The notes under the pieces are model-generated. The model did not search any database, had not been told where the DNA came from, and saw only the letters and a list, made by a program, of their open reading frames with translations. A stretch of DNA of 64,000 nucleotides from the NCBI GenBank assembly GCA_900546875.1, contig URET01000003.1, positions 1-64,000 of the forward strand, read 5' to 3'. Source of the DNA: an uncultured Eubacteriales bacterium (GTDB taxonomy: Bacteria > Bacillota > Clostridia > Christensenellales > CAG-314). Both the position numbers and the translations under genes were made by a program. How positions within the stretch are numbered: the stretch's first letter is position 1; the number at the start of each line of letters is the position of its first letter. Below are positions 7,894 to 16,219 of this stretch, piece by piece.

Positions 7894-8878
7894 AGAAAAG
7901 ACCGTCATTACGCCGGACGAGCTGAAAGAAGCAATGCCCCTGAGCGACAAGGTCGCGGAAGTAAAGCAAAAAAACGATATCGTACTGAAGGAGTTCATGG
8001 CGGGAAGGGATAAAAGATTTCTGGTGGTTTCCGGACCTTGTTCTGCAGACGATGAGGACGCGTTGTCGGAGTACTGCGGCAGGCTGAGTCACCTTGCGGA
8101 CAAACTTTCGGATAAAATACTTTTCGTAACGCGGATCTTTACCGCAAAACCTCGGACTAACGGCGAAGGCTATCTCGGAATGATGTATCAGCCCGACGGT
8201 AAAAATGTGGATATAGATAAGGGGGTACGCCTGGCGCGGCAAATGCTCATGCGCTGTATATCCGAAACAGGGCTTCCCGTAGCGGACGAATTGCTTTATC
8301 CGGAGTATTATGATTATTATGACGATCTGATAAGTTATTATTTTATTGGTGCAAGGAGCAGCGAAAATCCCGAGCACAGGAATATAGGAAGCGGTCTTGA
8401 CGTGGTAGTAGGAGTTAAAAACAGCACAGGAGGAAACCTTATTTCACTTGCCGGCGCTGTTCATGCATGTCAGAACCCGAAAACCTTTTTGCTTAAAGGA
8501 AAACAGGTGAGTACGTGCGGAAATCCTTATGCTCATGCTGTATTGCGCGGGTTTGTGGACGAAAGCGGCGTGTTTTTTCCTAATTACAGCGAAAACAGCC
8601 TGAAAACTTACGAAATGCTGTGCGGCAGTATGGGAGTGATAAATAACAGCGTGATAATAGACTGTTCACATGCAAACAGCGCAAAACAGAGTATGAAACA
8701 AATACAGGCGGCAAAAAGGATCGTGGAAAGAAGATACCCGATAGTAAAAGGGATAATGCTCGAAAGCTATCTTTTCGAAGGACAGAGCGACAGTCAATAC
8801 GGAGTGAGCCGTACGGACAGCTGTCTGGGTTGGGAGGATACGGAAGAGCTTCTGTATGATATTTACAATAAACTTTAA
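7883..8878 (+). CDS. aroF: 3-deoxy-7-phosphoheptulonate synthase, class I
   Basis: This enzyme condenses phosphoenolpyruvate and erythrose 4-phosphate into DAHP, the first step of the shikimate pathway. The 331-residue protein shows the AroF/AroG/AroH-type signatures: FLVVSGPCSADD, RIFTAKPRTNGEGYLG, GARSSENPEHRNIGSGLD, VGVKNSTGG and DCSHANSAKQ. The Arg, Lys and Cys ligands of the active site and metal are in these motifs. GGAGG precedes the ATG at 7883, which lies inside the end of coaD; upstream in-frame starts are in the coaD coding region and are not used. A shared terminator follows. Which aromatic amino acid inhibits it cannot be read from the sequence. Confidence 0.93.
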   Translation: MFTEEKTVITPDELKEAMPLSDKVAEVKQKNDIVLKEFMAGRDKRFLVVSGPCSADDEDALSEYCGRLSHLADKLSDKILFVTRIFTAKPRTNGEGYLGMMYQPDGKNVDIDKGVRLARQMLMRCISETGLPVADELLYPEYYDYYDDLISYYFIGARSSENPEHRNIGSGLDVVVGVKNSTGGNLISLAGAVHACQNPKTFLLKGKQVSTCGNPYAHAVLRGFVDESGVFFPNYSENSLKTYEMLCGSMGVINNSVIIDCSHANSAKQSMKQIQAAKRIVERRYPIVKGIMLESYLFEGQSDSQYGVSRTDSCLGWEDTEELLYDIYNKL

Positions 8879-8901
8879 ATAAAGGTATGTAAAACCGGAA
8901 T

Positions 8902-8930
8902 AAAAAAGGTTTGCCGAGGCAAACCTTTTT
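8902..8930. terminator. Bidirectional terminator between aroF and sigG
   Basis: AAAAGGTTTGC and GCAAACCTTTT pair around CGAG, with A-runs on one side and T-runs on the other. It serves the convergent aroF and sigG genes. Confidence 0.88.
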
Positions 8931-8952
8931 CTGATCGGAATTTTGTGAAGTA

Positions 8953-9720
8953 TCACAGGTATTCGCGTATATGTTTTACTGCAGATTTTTCCAAACGCGA
9001 GACCTGTGCCTGAGAAATACCTATTTCACCGGAAACTTCCGTCTGTGTTTTGCCTTCATAATAACGTTTGATAAGGATACTTCTTTCTCTGTCGTTGAGT
9101 TTTTCTATAGCCGCATTTACGCAGATATCGTTCATCCAGTTTTCGTCGTTATTTTTTTTATCTTTTATCTGATCCATTACAAGGACGGCATCCGAGCCGT
9201 CGCTGTAGACCGGTTCGTATAATGAAACAGGCTGAGCTATGGCGTCCAGGGCGTAAGCCACCTCAGAAACTTTTTTGTTGAGTTTTGCGGCCACATCGTC
9301 GAGGGTGGAAGAAAGACCTTCTCTTTCGAGTTGTTCTCGGGCCGTTAAGGCGGCGTAGGCGTCATCTCTGATGCCTCTGCTCACTCTCAGGGAATTGGAC
9401 TCTCTGAGAAATCTTCTGATCTCGCCGATTATCATGGGGACCGCATAGGTGGAAAACCTTACGTCGAGGGAGCAGTCGAAGTTATCTACCGATTTTACAA
9501 GCCCGACACATCCGACTTGAAAAAGATCATCGGGATTATCAGTTTTACCCGAGTATCTTTGAAGTACGGACAAGACCAGACGGATATTGCACAGAATAAA
9601 TCTGTCTCGAGCGGTGCTGTCTCCGGATTTTACTTTAAGCATCAGCTCTTTAGCCTCTTTTGCCGACAGCCGCGGAAGACTGCCGGTATCCACTCCGCAA
9701 ATCACAACTTTCTTTTTCAT
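8953..9720 (-). CDS. sigG: RNA polymerase sporulation sigma factor SigG
   Basis: SigG directs late forespore transcription. The 255-residue product carries the diagnostic N-terminal anti-sigma-binding segment VVICGVDTG-LPRL, then region 2 (DDLFQVGCVGLVKSVDNFD, RFSTYAVPMIIGEIRRFLR), region 3, and region 4 (KLNDRERSILIKRYYEGKTQ, ISQAQVSRLEKSAV). It closely matches Bacillus SigG along its whole length (about 260 residues). The start at 9720 is chosen by similarity to SigG; an in-frame ATG at 9738 is possible and neither has a strong ribosome site. The usual upstream spoIIGA-sigE genes are absent; a YlmC/YmxH gene lies divergently upstream, as near sigG in other sporulators. No clear sigma-F/G promoter was recognised. 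Confidence 0.94.
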   Translation of the reverse strand: MKKKVVICGVDTGSLPRLSAKEAKELMLKVKSGDSTARDRFILCNIRLVLSVLQRYSGKTDNPDDLFQVGCVGLVKSVDNFDCSLDVRFSTYAVPMIIGEIRRFLRESNSLRVSRGIRDDAYAALTAREQLEREGLSSTLDDVAAKLNKKVSEVAYALDAIAQPVSLYEPVYSDGSDAVLVMDQIKDKKNNDENWMNDICVNAAIEKLNDRERSILIKRYYEGKTQTEVSGEIGISQAQVSRLEKSAVKHIREYL

Positions 9721-9721
9721 A

Positions 9722-9785
9722 AGAATATTTTGTCGCATTATGCCGGAAATATACTTTTTTCGGAAACATCTCAGAATATTTTGTC
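9722..9785. repeat. 13-bp direct repeat upstream of sigG
   Basis: AGAATATTTTGTC occurs at 9722-9734 and 9773-9785, 51 bp apart, in the region between the divergent sigG and YlmC/YmxH-type genes. The proximal copy abuts the sigG start codon. A regulator site is possible but unproven. Confidence 0.5.
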
Positions 9786-9849
9786 AGAATTTGAGAAAGG
9801 GGCGCATTTATTTTGTTTTGGAGGAATATAATTGTCGGGAGGTGGAAAC

Positions 9850-10122
9850 ATGGATTACGATATTACCTTTAACGAACTCAGGTGCAAAGATGTAGTGAAC
9901 ACCGTGGACGGAAAGCGTCTTGGAAAAGCCACGGACCTTGTAATAGATCTGAAATGCGCGGTGGTATTGGGGCTGGTACTTCCCGGAGAGAAAAAACTTT
10001 TCAAGTCTTCAGACGATCTATTTATCCCCTGGCACCGGATCACGAAAATCGGCGACGATGTAATACTTGTCAAGATCAATGAAACCGATACCGAATGCCC
10101 AGCCATTCCGGCGCCGAAATAA
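9850..10122 (+). CDS. YlmC/YmxH family PRC-barrel protein
   Basis: The 90-residue protein matches the small PRC-barrel family YlmC/YmxH of sporulating Bacillota: FNELRCKDVVNTVDGKRLGKATDL, then a beta-rich end with IPWHRITKIGDDVILV. These proteins contain a single PRC beta-barrel and are often found next to sigG. The function is not established. The ATG at 9850 follows GGGAGGTGG; an upstream TTG in frame overlaps that site and is rejected. The gene faces away from sigG across about 130 bp. Confidence 0.88.
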   Translation: MDYDITFNELRCKDVVNTVDGKRLGKATDLVIDLKCAVVLGLVLPGEKKLFKSSDDLFIPWHRITKIGDDVILVKINETDTECPAIPAPK

Positions 10123-10339
10123 AGTTTCGCTCATTGCGGAGGATAGCTGTAGGCGGCGAGGACATATCCCGTCGCTGAATATGATGTGAAAGGAAAAACA
10201 TTAAAAATATAAAAACATGTTGTTTTACCGGAAGCATTTCGACGCGGATAAAAATGTAAGAGCGGAACGGGTATAAATCCCGGACAAAAAGAGCAGTAAA
10301 ATCTGTAAAGCGGCAATGATACGCAGTCAGCCGAGAATA

Positions 10340-10376
10340 AAAAGATCCGTCCTGTTTGCAGAACGGATCCGTTTTA
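10340..10376 (-). terminator. Terminator of glnN
   Basis: Read on the minus strand, GATCCGT and ACGGATC pair around a small loop and are followed by TTTTTATT. It lies just beyond the glnN stop codon. Confidence 0.85.
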
Positions 10377-10380
10377 TGAT

Positions 10381-12486
10381 TTATTTATTGGTGGAAAAAA
10401 GCAGTTTTGTATAATTCGGTACGGGGTAAACCGAATCGGGCAGAATGGTTTCTGTTTCATCGACAATTGCCCGCAGTTTTGTCATATTATCGAGGAGTTC
10501 GCCAGAAATAAATCCGGCGGCTTCTTTATGCGACTTTTTGCACAGAGCTTCGGCTTTTGACAAAGTTTCCTTAAGTTGTCGGGCGGCGTTTATCTGAGCG
10601 TTCAGCAGCTCCCCGAGTTTTTGTATCATGGGAAGCTCAAAATCGGCGAGGTCAGATTTACCGCATGCGCTGAAGTTTGCATAGCCTTTTCCGAGTTCGT
10701 TGAAGTAGGAGAGGGATGCGGGCAAAAACAGCCTGTGATGCATGTCGAGCATGGTTTTAGCCTGAATGAGTCTTTCTTTGTTGTGGCGTTCGAAGAGCAT
10801 TTCGTAGCGGGAATAAAGCTCCTTTTCGGAAAAGACTTTGTATCTGCCGAACAACTCAATATTCTTTTTCTCTATCAGTACGGGAACGACAGAAGCTGTA
10901 TTTCTGAAATTAGGCAGTCCCAGTCCTTCGGCTTTTTTCACCCATTCTTCCGAATAGCCGTCCCCGTTGAAAATGATACGGCTGTGATCAGACAAAATAT
11001 CGCTGATTATCCTGATTATCTCTTCATCGCGGTCGGCGGCGTTTTCGAGGCGTTCGCAGATGTATTCGACGGAATCGCAGAGAGCGGTGTTGAGCATGAT
11101 GCAGGGTTCTGCAATGGAAGCGGAAGAGCCGGGCATCCTGAACTCGAATTTATCTCCCGTGAAGGCGAAAGGACTGGTACGGTTTCTGTCGGTGTTGTCG
11201 AGGAACAGTGTAGGGATGGTGGAGAGCCCCATGTCGAGGATGGTTTTTTCGCCGGAACTTTCATTGGTTTCGCCGATGAATGAGTGAAGCAAACGCGTGA
11301 GGCTTTCACCGAGGAACACGCTGATTATTGCCGGAGGGGCTTCCTGTCTTCCCAGACGGTGATCGTTGCCTGCCGAGGCGATAGAAAGACGCATGATATC
11401 GGCATGGAGGTCTATCGAACGCAGTACGGCGGCGATAAAAAGAATAAAACGTTTGTTGCCTTCTATTGTAGAAGAGGGTTTGAAAAGGTTGACTCCTTTA
11501 TTGGTGATGAGAGAATAGTTGACATGTTTACCGCTGCCGTTCACGTTATCGAACGGCTTTTCATTTAGGAGGCATCTCAGGCCATGTTTGATGGCGGTTT
11601 TTTTCATGACTTCCATAGTAAGGTGGTTATGGTCGCACGCTACTGCCGCTTGTTCGTGAAGAGGAGCGAGTTCGTGTTGGGAAGGGGCGACTTCATTATG
11701 TTTGGTTTTGCTTGTGACTCCCAGTTCCCAAAGACCTCTGTCAAGGTCGGCCATATAATCCGAAACGCGGCGGTTGATGTTGCCGTAGTAATGGTCTTCC
11801 ATTTCCTGACCTTTGGGAGACATTGCTCCGAAAAGGGTTTTGCCGGTCAGTTTCAGGTCTTCGCGGAGGGCATAGAGTTCGCTGTCGATAAGGAAATACT
11901 CCTGTTCCGCGCCGATGCTCGGGGTAACGCGGCGGGTTTCGTTGTCGCCGAGGAGCCTGAGAAGACGGACGCAGAGTTTATCGAGAGAGTCCACCGAACG
12001 AAGGAGAGGGGCTTTTTTATCGAGAGCTTCGCCGTTGTAGCTGATAAAAACCGTCGGGATGCATAAAGTACCGTCTTTAACAAAAGCGGGAGAACCGCAA
12101 TCCCATGCGGTGTAACCGCGGGCTTCAAAAGTGGCGCGAAGACCTCCGCTGGGGAAAGAGCTTGCGTCTGATTCGCCTTTTATAAGGTTTTTTCCCGAAA
12201 ATTCCATCAATGCCTGCTGATCGTCCATGACGTTGATGAAGGCGTTGTGTTTTTCGGCAGGAGAACCGGTCATTGGGATGAACCAGTGACAATAGTGCGT
12301 TGCGCCGAGGTCAACTGCCCAGTCTTTCATGGCGCACGCAACCACTTCTGCAATGGTGGAATCGAGAGGCGTGCCTTCCACGATCGTTTTCTTTAACGAA
12401 AGGTAAACATTTTTCGGAAGTTTTTCACGCATCACGCGGTCGTTGAATACGTGGGAGCCGAAAATATCATTAATACTGTTTTTCAT
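10381..12486 (-). CDS. glnN: Type III glutamine synthetase
   Basis: GlnN makes glutamine from glutamate, ammonia and ATP. At 701 residues it is far longer than types I and II (350-470) and fits the dodecameric GSIII family. Visible signatures are THYCHWFIPMTGSPAEKH near the N-terminus, GGLRATFEARGYTAWDCGSP, IGAEQEYFLID with metal ligands, KTKHNEVAPSQHELAP, and the ATP-site region GSGKHVNYSL. A strong AGGGG site precedes the ATG. The gene is alone between its own extended -10 promoter and terminator, without glnR or a PII gene nearby. GSIII is common in Bacteroidota, cyanobacteria and anaerobic Clostridia. Confidence 0.96.
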   Translation of the reverse strand: MKNSINDIFGSHVFNDRVMREKLPKNVYLSLKKTIVEGTPLDSTIAEVVACAMKDWAVDLGATHYCHWFIPMTGSPAEKHNAFINVMDDQQALMEFSGKNLIKGESDASSFPSGGLRATFEARGYTAWDCGSPAFVKDGTLCIPTVFISYNGEALDKKAPLLRSVDSLDKLCVRLLRLLGDNETRRVTPSIGAEQEYFLIDSELYALREDLKLTGKTLFGAMSPKGQEMEDHYYGNINRRVSDYMADLDRGLWELGVTSKTKHNEVAPSQHELAPLHEQAAVACDHNHLTMEVMKKTAIKHGLRCLLNEKPFDNVNGSGKHVNYSLITNKGVNLFKPSSTIEGNKRFILFIAAVLRSIDLHADIMRLSIASAGNDHRLGRQEAPPAIISVFLGESLTRLLHSFIGETNESSGEKTILDMGLSTIPTLFLDNTDRNRTSPFAFTGDKFEFRMPGSSASIAEPCIMLNTALCDSVEYICERLENAADRDEEIIRIISDILSDHSRIIFNGDGYSEEWVKKAEGLGLPNFRNTASVVPVLIEKKNIELFGRYKVFSEKELYSRYEMLFERHNKERLIQAKTMLDMHHRLFLPASLSYFNELGKGYANFSACGKSDLADFELPMIQKLGELLNAQINAARQLKETLSKAEALCKKSHKEAAGFISGELLDNMTKLRAIVDETETILPDSVYPVPNYTKLLFSTNK

Positions 12487-12550
12487 ATTTTCCCCTGATC
12501 AAAAAGAATAAATAATACAAATTTATTTTCATAAATTTTCCGACTTTTAA

Positions 12551-12579
12551 AGTATAACACAAAACAAAGCAGTTCCCAA
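12551..12579 (-). promoter_or_regulatory. Promoter of glnN
   Basis: On the minus strand TTGGGA (12579-12574) and TATACT (12556-12551) are 17 bp apart, with TG one base before the -10. The leader would be about 57 bases. No GlnR-type operator was noticed. Confidence 0.6.
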
Positions 12580-12604
12580 AAAATATCAGGGGTATAATTA
12601 ATTT

Positions 12605-12633
12605 TTGCAAAATTTTTCAGAATATGTTAAAAT
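12605..12633 (+). promoter_or_regulatory. Promoter of the RluA-family gene
   Basis: TTGCAA (12605-12610), 17 bp, TAAAAT (12628-12633), with TG at 12625-12626. The predicted transcript starts around 12640, only about ten bases before the ATG at 12650, leaving just enough room for the GGGGAGAG ribosome site. Confidence 0.65.
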
Positions 12634-12649
12634 AAAAGGGGAGAGAGAT

Positions 12650-13531
12650 ATGGCAGAATACGTTGAATTCAGAGTCAGAGTACCCGAAGCTCTCATAGAG
12701 GCTTTGTCAGGGGAGTTTTCTTTGAGTAAAGGCAGGGCTGCCGAACTTATCAGGAAAAAAGATATCAGACTGAACGGAGCGAAATACGGATCGGACAGTA
12801 ATGAAGGCAGCGGGATGGATTATATTCTGAAAGTCGGGGACATTCTCGGGGTTTATCTCAGGAATGAAGAGTCGGCGAGGATAAAAGCCGAAATAGTCTA
12901 TTCGGACGATAATATAGCCGTAGCCGTAAAGCCGCCGGGAGTAGAGAGCAGCGGACTGCATTCTATGGAAGGACGCGTGGAACGAGCCGTAATGAAGCCT
13001 GCAAGAGCTTGTCACAGACTGGATTATAATACTTCCGGACTGAATGTTTTCGCTTTGAGCGACGCGGGGTATAAAAGCATGACGGAATGTTTCCGTGAAA
13101 GGAGAGTCGAGAAAACGTATCTTGCAGAGGTCGTGGGGGACGTGAAAAGCCATGATGTGGTCAAAGGGTATCTTTTCAAGGATTCGGCAAAGAAGAAGGT
13201 TTACGTATACAGTGAAAAGCGAAAGGGGAGCGTATACGCAGAAACTGAATACAGGCTGGCGGGAAGTACGGGGAGAGCCGATGTGATCGAGATCAGAATA
13301 CATTCGGGTCGGACGCATCAGATAAGAGCCATGCTTGCCGGTGTCGGCGTGTATATAGTAGGGGACGGCAAATACGGCGATTATAAGATCAACGAAGAAT
13401 ACGGCGAGAAGATACAAAGGCTTTATGCGGTCAGACTGAGGTTCAGGTTTCCGAAGGAGAGCGAAATGTATTATTTAGACGGTGCAGAGATGAAATATGT
13501 TCCCGAAAAATTAAAAACGTATTTAAAGTAG
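12650..13531 (+). CDS. RluA-family RNA pseudouridine synthase
   Basis: The 293-residue enzyme should convert a uridine in ribosomal or transfer RNA to pseudouridine. An N-terminal S4-like RNA-binding segment (residues about 10-65) contains SKGRAAELIRKKDIRLNG. The catalytic domain shows HRLDYNTSGLNVFA, whose Asp is the catalytic residue, then EKTYLAEVVG and the C-terminal IHSGRTHQIRAML. The order and length match the RluA/RluD group. The ATG is set by GGGGAGAG; an upstream TTG lies in the promoter. The target site cannot be deduced from sequence alone. It is a single gene with its own promoter. Confidence 0.92.
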   Translation: MAEYVEFRVRVPEALIEALSGEFSLSKGRAAELIRKKDIRLNGAKYGSDSNEGSGMDYILKVGDILGVYLRNEESARIKAEIVYSDDNIAVAVKPPGVESSGLHSMEGRVERAVMKPARACHRLDYNTSGLNVFALSDAGYKSMTECFRERRVEKTYLAEVVGDVKSHDVVKGYLFKDSAKKKVYVYSEKRKGSVYAETEYRLAGSTGRADVIEIRIHSGRTHQIRAMLAGVGVYIVGDGKYGDYKINEEYGEKIQRLYAVRLRFRFPKESEMYYLDGAEMKYVPEKLKTYLK

Positions 13532-13542
13532 TGGAAAAACAG

Positions 13543-13571
13543 TTGCCACAAAAGGGAAATTATTATATAAT
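13543..13571 (+). promoter_or_regulatory. Promoter of the Dabb/cyclophilin-like pair
   Basis: TTGCCA (13543-13548), 17 bp, TATAAT (13566-13571). The leader to the ATG at 13607 would be about 30 bases. Confidence 0.75.
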
Positions 13572-13606
13572 AAACAAGTTAGCTTTGTTATAGCGGAGAA
13601 AGACGT

Positions 13607-13894
13607 ATGATCAAACACGTAGTATTGTATAAACTGAAAGATAATACCGAAGAATCGAGGAACGCCGTAGTGGAGAAGTTTGAATCCATGAGGGGAAAGA
13701 TTGATGTTTTGAGGAGCATCGAAGCCGGGAAGGACAAGATGGGATCGGGTCGCAGTTACGACGTGTGTCTGATATGCACTTTTGACAGTATGGAAGACTT
13801 GAAAGCGTATGCAGATCATCCTGTTCATCTTCCCGTGAAGGCATATATCGGGGAAGTTGTGGAGAGATCGGTAAGCGTAGATTTTGAAGAATAA
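13607..13894 (+). CDS. Dabb (stress-responsive alpha/beta barrel) family protein
   Basis: The 95-residue protein begins MIKHVVLYKLKD, the first strand of the dimeric alpha-beta barrel family, and contains the C-terminal YADHPVHLPVKAYIGEVVERSVSVDF, close to the family HPxHxxVxxxI pattern. Members form small dimeric ferredoxin-like barrels; physiological roles are mostly unknown, though the family was named for stress-induced plant proteins. It has its own promoter and is followed 27 bp later by a lipoprotein gene, so the two are probably cotranscribed. Confidence 0.88.
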   Translation: MIKHVVLYKLKDNTEESRNAVVEKFESMRGKIDVLRSIEAGKDKMGSGRSYDVCLICTFDSMEDLKAYADHPVHLPVKAYIGEVVERSVSVDFEE

Positions 13895-13921
13895 AGCACG
13901 AAACGATTTTGAGGTGAAAAC

Positions 13922-14704
13922 ATGAAAAAGATAGCTTTGGCACTTGTAGTTTGTCTTGTCGTCGGTATAATGGCCGGGTGCACGTCCGGTTTCATGTCGG
14001 AAATTGAAATGCTCAATGTGACGCAGAATCCGGAAGTCAGCATAACGCTCAGTTATACGGACGCGGAGAGCGTGGAGAAGAGCTTTACTATGGTATTTGA
14101 GCTTCATTACGATAAGGCGCCTATAACGGTCACGAATTTTGTAAATCTTGTGCAGGAAGGCTTTTACGACAATACGATAATCCATACCTGTAACGTATCC
14201 AAGGTTTCGACATCCGATATATATTATATAGCCGGGGGGAAGTATGAGTTAGACAGCGAAGCCGATCAGACTTCTTCCAAAAAGTCACTGATAGCGAGCA
14301 CGAAAGATTACCATATCAAGGGAGAGTTTGAGTCAAACGGCTGGACGGAGAATGATCTCAAGCATCTTGTGGGAGCGCTTGTAATGGACAGGGATTCGGG
14401 AGTGAGCGGTTTTGATTCTGCGAATACCGGATACTATATCTGCATGAACGACTACAATAAGAGAGACGGGAATTATGCGGTGTTCGGGACGCTGAAATCC
14501 ATGAGCGGTAAGATCGGCGACAGGGAGATTCCCTCTCAGGACAGTCTTATATCCACTTTCCGTGACGACATGATGGGCATGAGCAATACCTCAACAGCTA
14601 CCGATGCGGACGGCAATTCGGTAAAGATACCCAATCTCACGATAGTGGTTACCATGACGGTGAATACATTCGGCGTAACATATCCGACGGCAAAACACGT
14701 TTAA
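13922..14704 (+). CDS. Cyclophilin-like lipoprotein with altered active site
   Basis: The 260-residue product has a lipoprotein signal peptide ending MAGC. Its mature part matches the cyclophilin fold: FELHYDKAPITVTNFVNLVQEGFYDNTIIH, later GALVMDRD, and NYAVFGTL near the C-terminus. In active enzymes the H-R dipeptide and FMIQGG follow TIIH, and a SQFFI strand comes later. Here these read H-T, YYIAGG and TGYYI, so the catalytic Arg and Gln are missing. It may therefore act as a binding or scaffold protein, not as a peptidyl-prolyl isomerase. The start has AGGTG upstream. It follows the Dabb gene by 27 bp and ends at a strong terminator. Confidence 0.8.
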   Translation: MKKIALALVVCLVVGIMAGCTSGFMSEIEMLNVTQNPEVSITLSYTDAESVEKSFTMVFELHYDKAPITVTNFVNLVQEGFYDNTIIHTCNVSKVSTSDIYYIAGGKYELDSEADQTSSKKSLIASTKDYHIKGEFESNGWTENDLKHLVGALVMDRDSGVSGFDSANTGYYICMNDYNKRDGNYAVFGTLKSMSGKIGDREIPSQDSLISTFRDDMMGMSNTSTATDADGNSVKIPNLTIVVTMTVNTFGVTYPTAKHV

Positions 14705-14722
14705 AGGCGTCGGGGTGACCGG

Positions 14723-14785
14723 GACGCAGTTCTTTGTTTCTGAGCTAATGCCTGAACGAAGTATCTGCGTCTTTATTTTTATATG
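14723..14785 (+). terminator. Terminator after the cyclophilin-like gene
   Basis: GACGCAG (about 14723) pairs with CTGCGTC (about 14766) around a long, partly paired loop and is followed by TTTATTTTTAT. It is 20 bp after the stop codon. Confidence 0.7.
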
Positions 14786-14793
14786 GAGGACTT

Positions 14794-16095
14794 ATGGCGG
14801 AGAGGCTGAAGGTAGAGAGTGTGGACGAAGGGAGCGTAGGGGAGGAGCTCGGTATACTGCCCGGCGACATTGTGACGGCATTTGACGGTCGTGCTTGCGA
14901 AGACATGCTGGATTACGGTTACTATGACTGCATGGAAAGGTTTTCGATGGAAGTCAGGCGCGGTGAAAAGCTCATGGAATACGAAATAGAGAAGGAAGAC
15001 TGGGAACAGCTCGGACTCAATTTCACCGATGACAGCTATATAACTCCGATCACATGCAGGAACAGGTGTATATTTTGTTTTGTGGATCAGTTGCCGCCGG
15101 GGATGAGGGAAACGTTATACGTAAAAGATGACGATTACAGACTGAGTTTTGTGTCCGGCAACTATGTCACTCTGACGAATGTGGGCGAAAAGGAGAAAGA
15201 AAGGATAAAAAGGATGAAATTTTCTCCGATGTATGTGTCGGTCCACGCCACAGACGAAGATGTGCGGCTGAGGATGCTGGGGATCAAAAAAGCTCCCGCT
15301 ATAATGCCTTTACTGAAAGAGCTTACTGAAGCCGGTATAACGGTGCATACTCAATTAGTGATATGTCCGGGCATAAACGACGGAGAGATACTCAGGAAAA
15401 GTCTTACGGATCTTTATTCGCTTTATCCGGGGGTAAAGAGCGTTGCTGTGGTGCCGGTGGGACTGACCGGGCACAGGAAAAATCTGAACGAGCTTCGGCT
15501 CAACAATAAGCGGGAAGCGGCAGAGCTCATCGATATAGCGGATAAATTCAATAAAAGCATAAAAACCGGGAATTTTGTATTTTGTTCCGACGAAATATAC
15601 GTGACAGCGGAGAAAAAGGAACCGCCTTACGATTATTACGGAGATTTTGATCAGATAGAAAACGGAGTCGGACTGATGGCGAAATTCAGATACGAATTCG
15701 ACGCGGCATTGAAGGACGCGGTAGCTCCCGGCAAAAACAGCTATACTATAGTGACGGGTAAGTCGGCGTCGGAGCTTATGGAAGAAACGCTGAAAGCCGC
15801 AAAAGCGAAATTCCCGGGACTGAGGGCAAATGTGGCAGTGGTAGATAACAATTTTTTCGGGTCCGATGTGACGGTGGCAGGTCTGCTTACCGGAAAAGAC
15901 GTTATAGACGCATTGAAAGGTGCAGATGTCGGCGATGTTGTGCTGCTGCCGAGAGCCATGCTGAAAGAATTCGAAGACGTCTTTCTGGACGGTTCGACGC
16001 CTGAGGAATTGGTAAAACTTCTGAACAGAAGGGTCGAGATAATCGACGGCGGATATGAATTGGTCCGTGCCGTAGCGGTGACGGAGGAGATTTAG
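14794..16095 (+). CDS. DUF512 protein with PDZ and radical-SAM-like domains
   Basis: The 433-residue protein starts with a PDZ-like segment (VDEGSVGEELGILPGDIVTAFDG), then CRNRCIFCFVDQLPPGMRETLY, whose three Cys form a radical-SAM-type CxxxCxxC cluster, then DDDYRLSFVSGNYVTLTN, and a C-terminal region ending with an alpha/beta fold. This is the conserved architecture of the DUF512 family found in most Clostridia, commonly next to der as here. Its reaction is not known. GGAGG precedes the ATG. It is followed by der after 124 bp with no terminator, so the genes may be cotranscribed. Confidence 0.9.
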   Translation: MAERLKVESVDEGSVGEELGILPGDIVTAFDGRACEDMLDYGYYDCMERFSMEVRRGEKLMEYEIEKEDWEQLGLNFTDDSYITPITCRNRCIFCFVDQLPPGMRETLYVKDDDYRLSFVSGNYVTLTNVGEKEKERIKRMKFSPMYVSVHATDEDVRLRMLGIKKAPAIMPLLKELTEAGITVHTQLVICPGINDGEILRKSLTDLYSLYPGVKSVAVVPVGLTGHRKNLNELRLNNKREAAELIDIADKFNKSIKTGNFVFCSDEIYVTAEKKEPPYDYYGDFDQIENGVGLMAKFRYEFDAALKDAVAPGKNSYTIVTGKSASELMEETLKAAKAKFPGLRANVAVVDNNFFGSDVTVAGLLTGKDVIDALKGADVGDVVLLPRAMLKEFEDVFLDGSTPEELVKLLNRRVEIIDGGYELVRAVAVTEEI

Positions 16096-16219
16096 AATTT
16101 CGGCACGATGAAGGAGAAAACGGAAAAGCTCCGTGATTTCCGGCAGATCGGCCGGGAAAAGACGGAAAAGGTAACGTATCGGATGCAGTGTACTGCAATA
16201 TTACGGAAATGGAGAGCAT

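Noticed and set aside
10576..12066. Plus-strand open frames inside glnN
   Set aside because: Antisense shadows of a complete glutamine synthetase gene.
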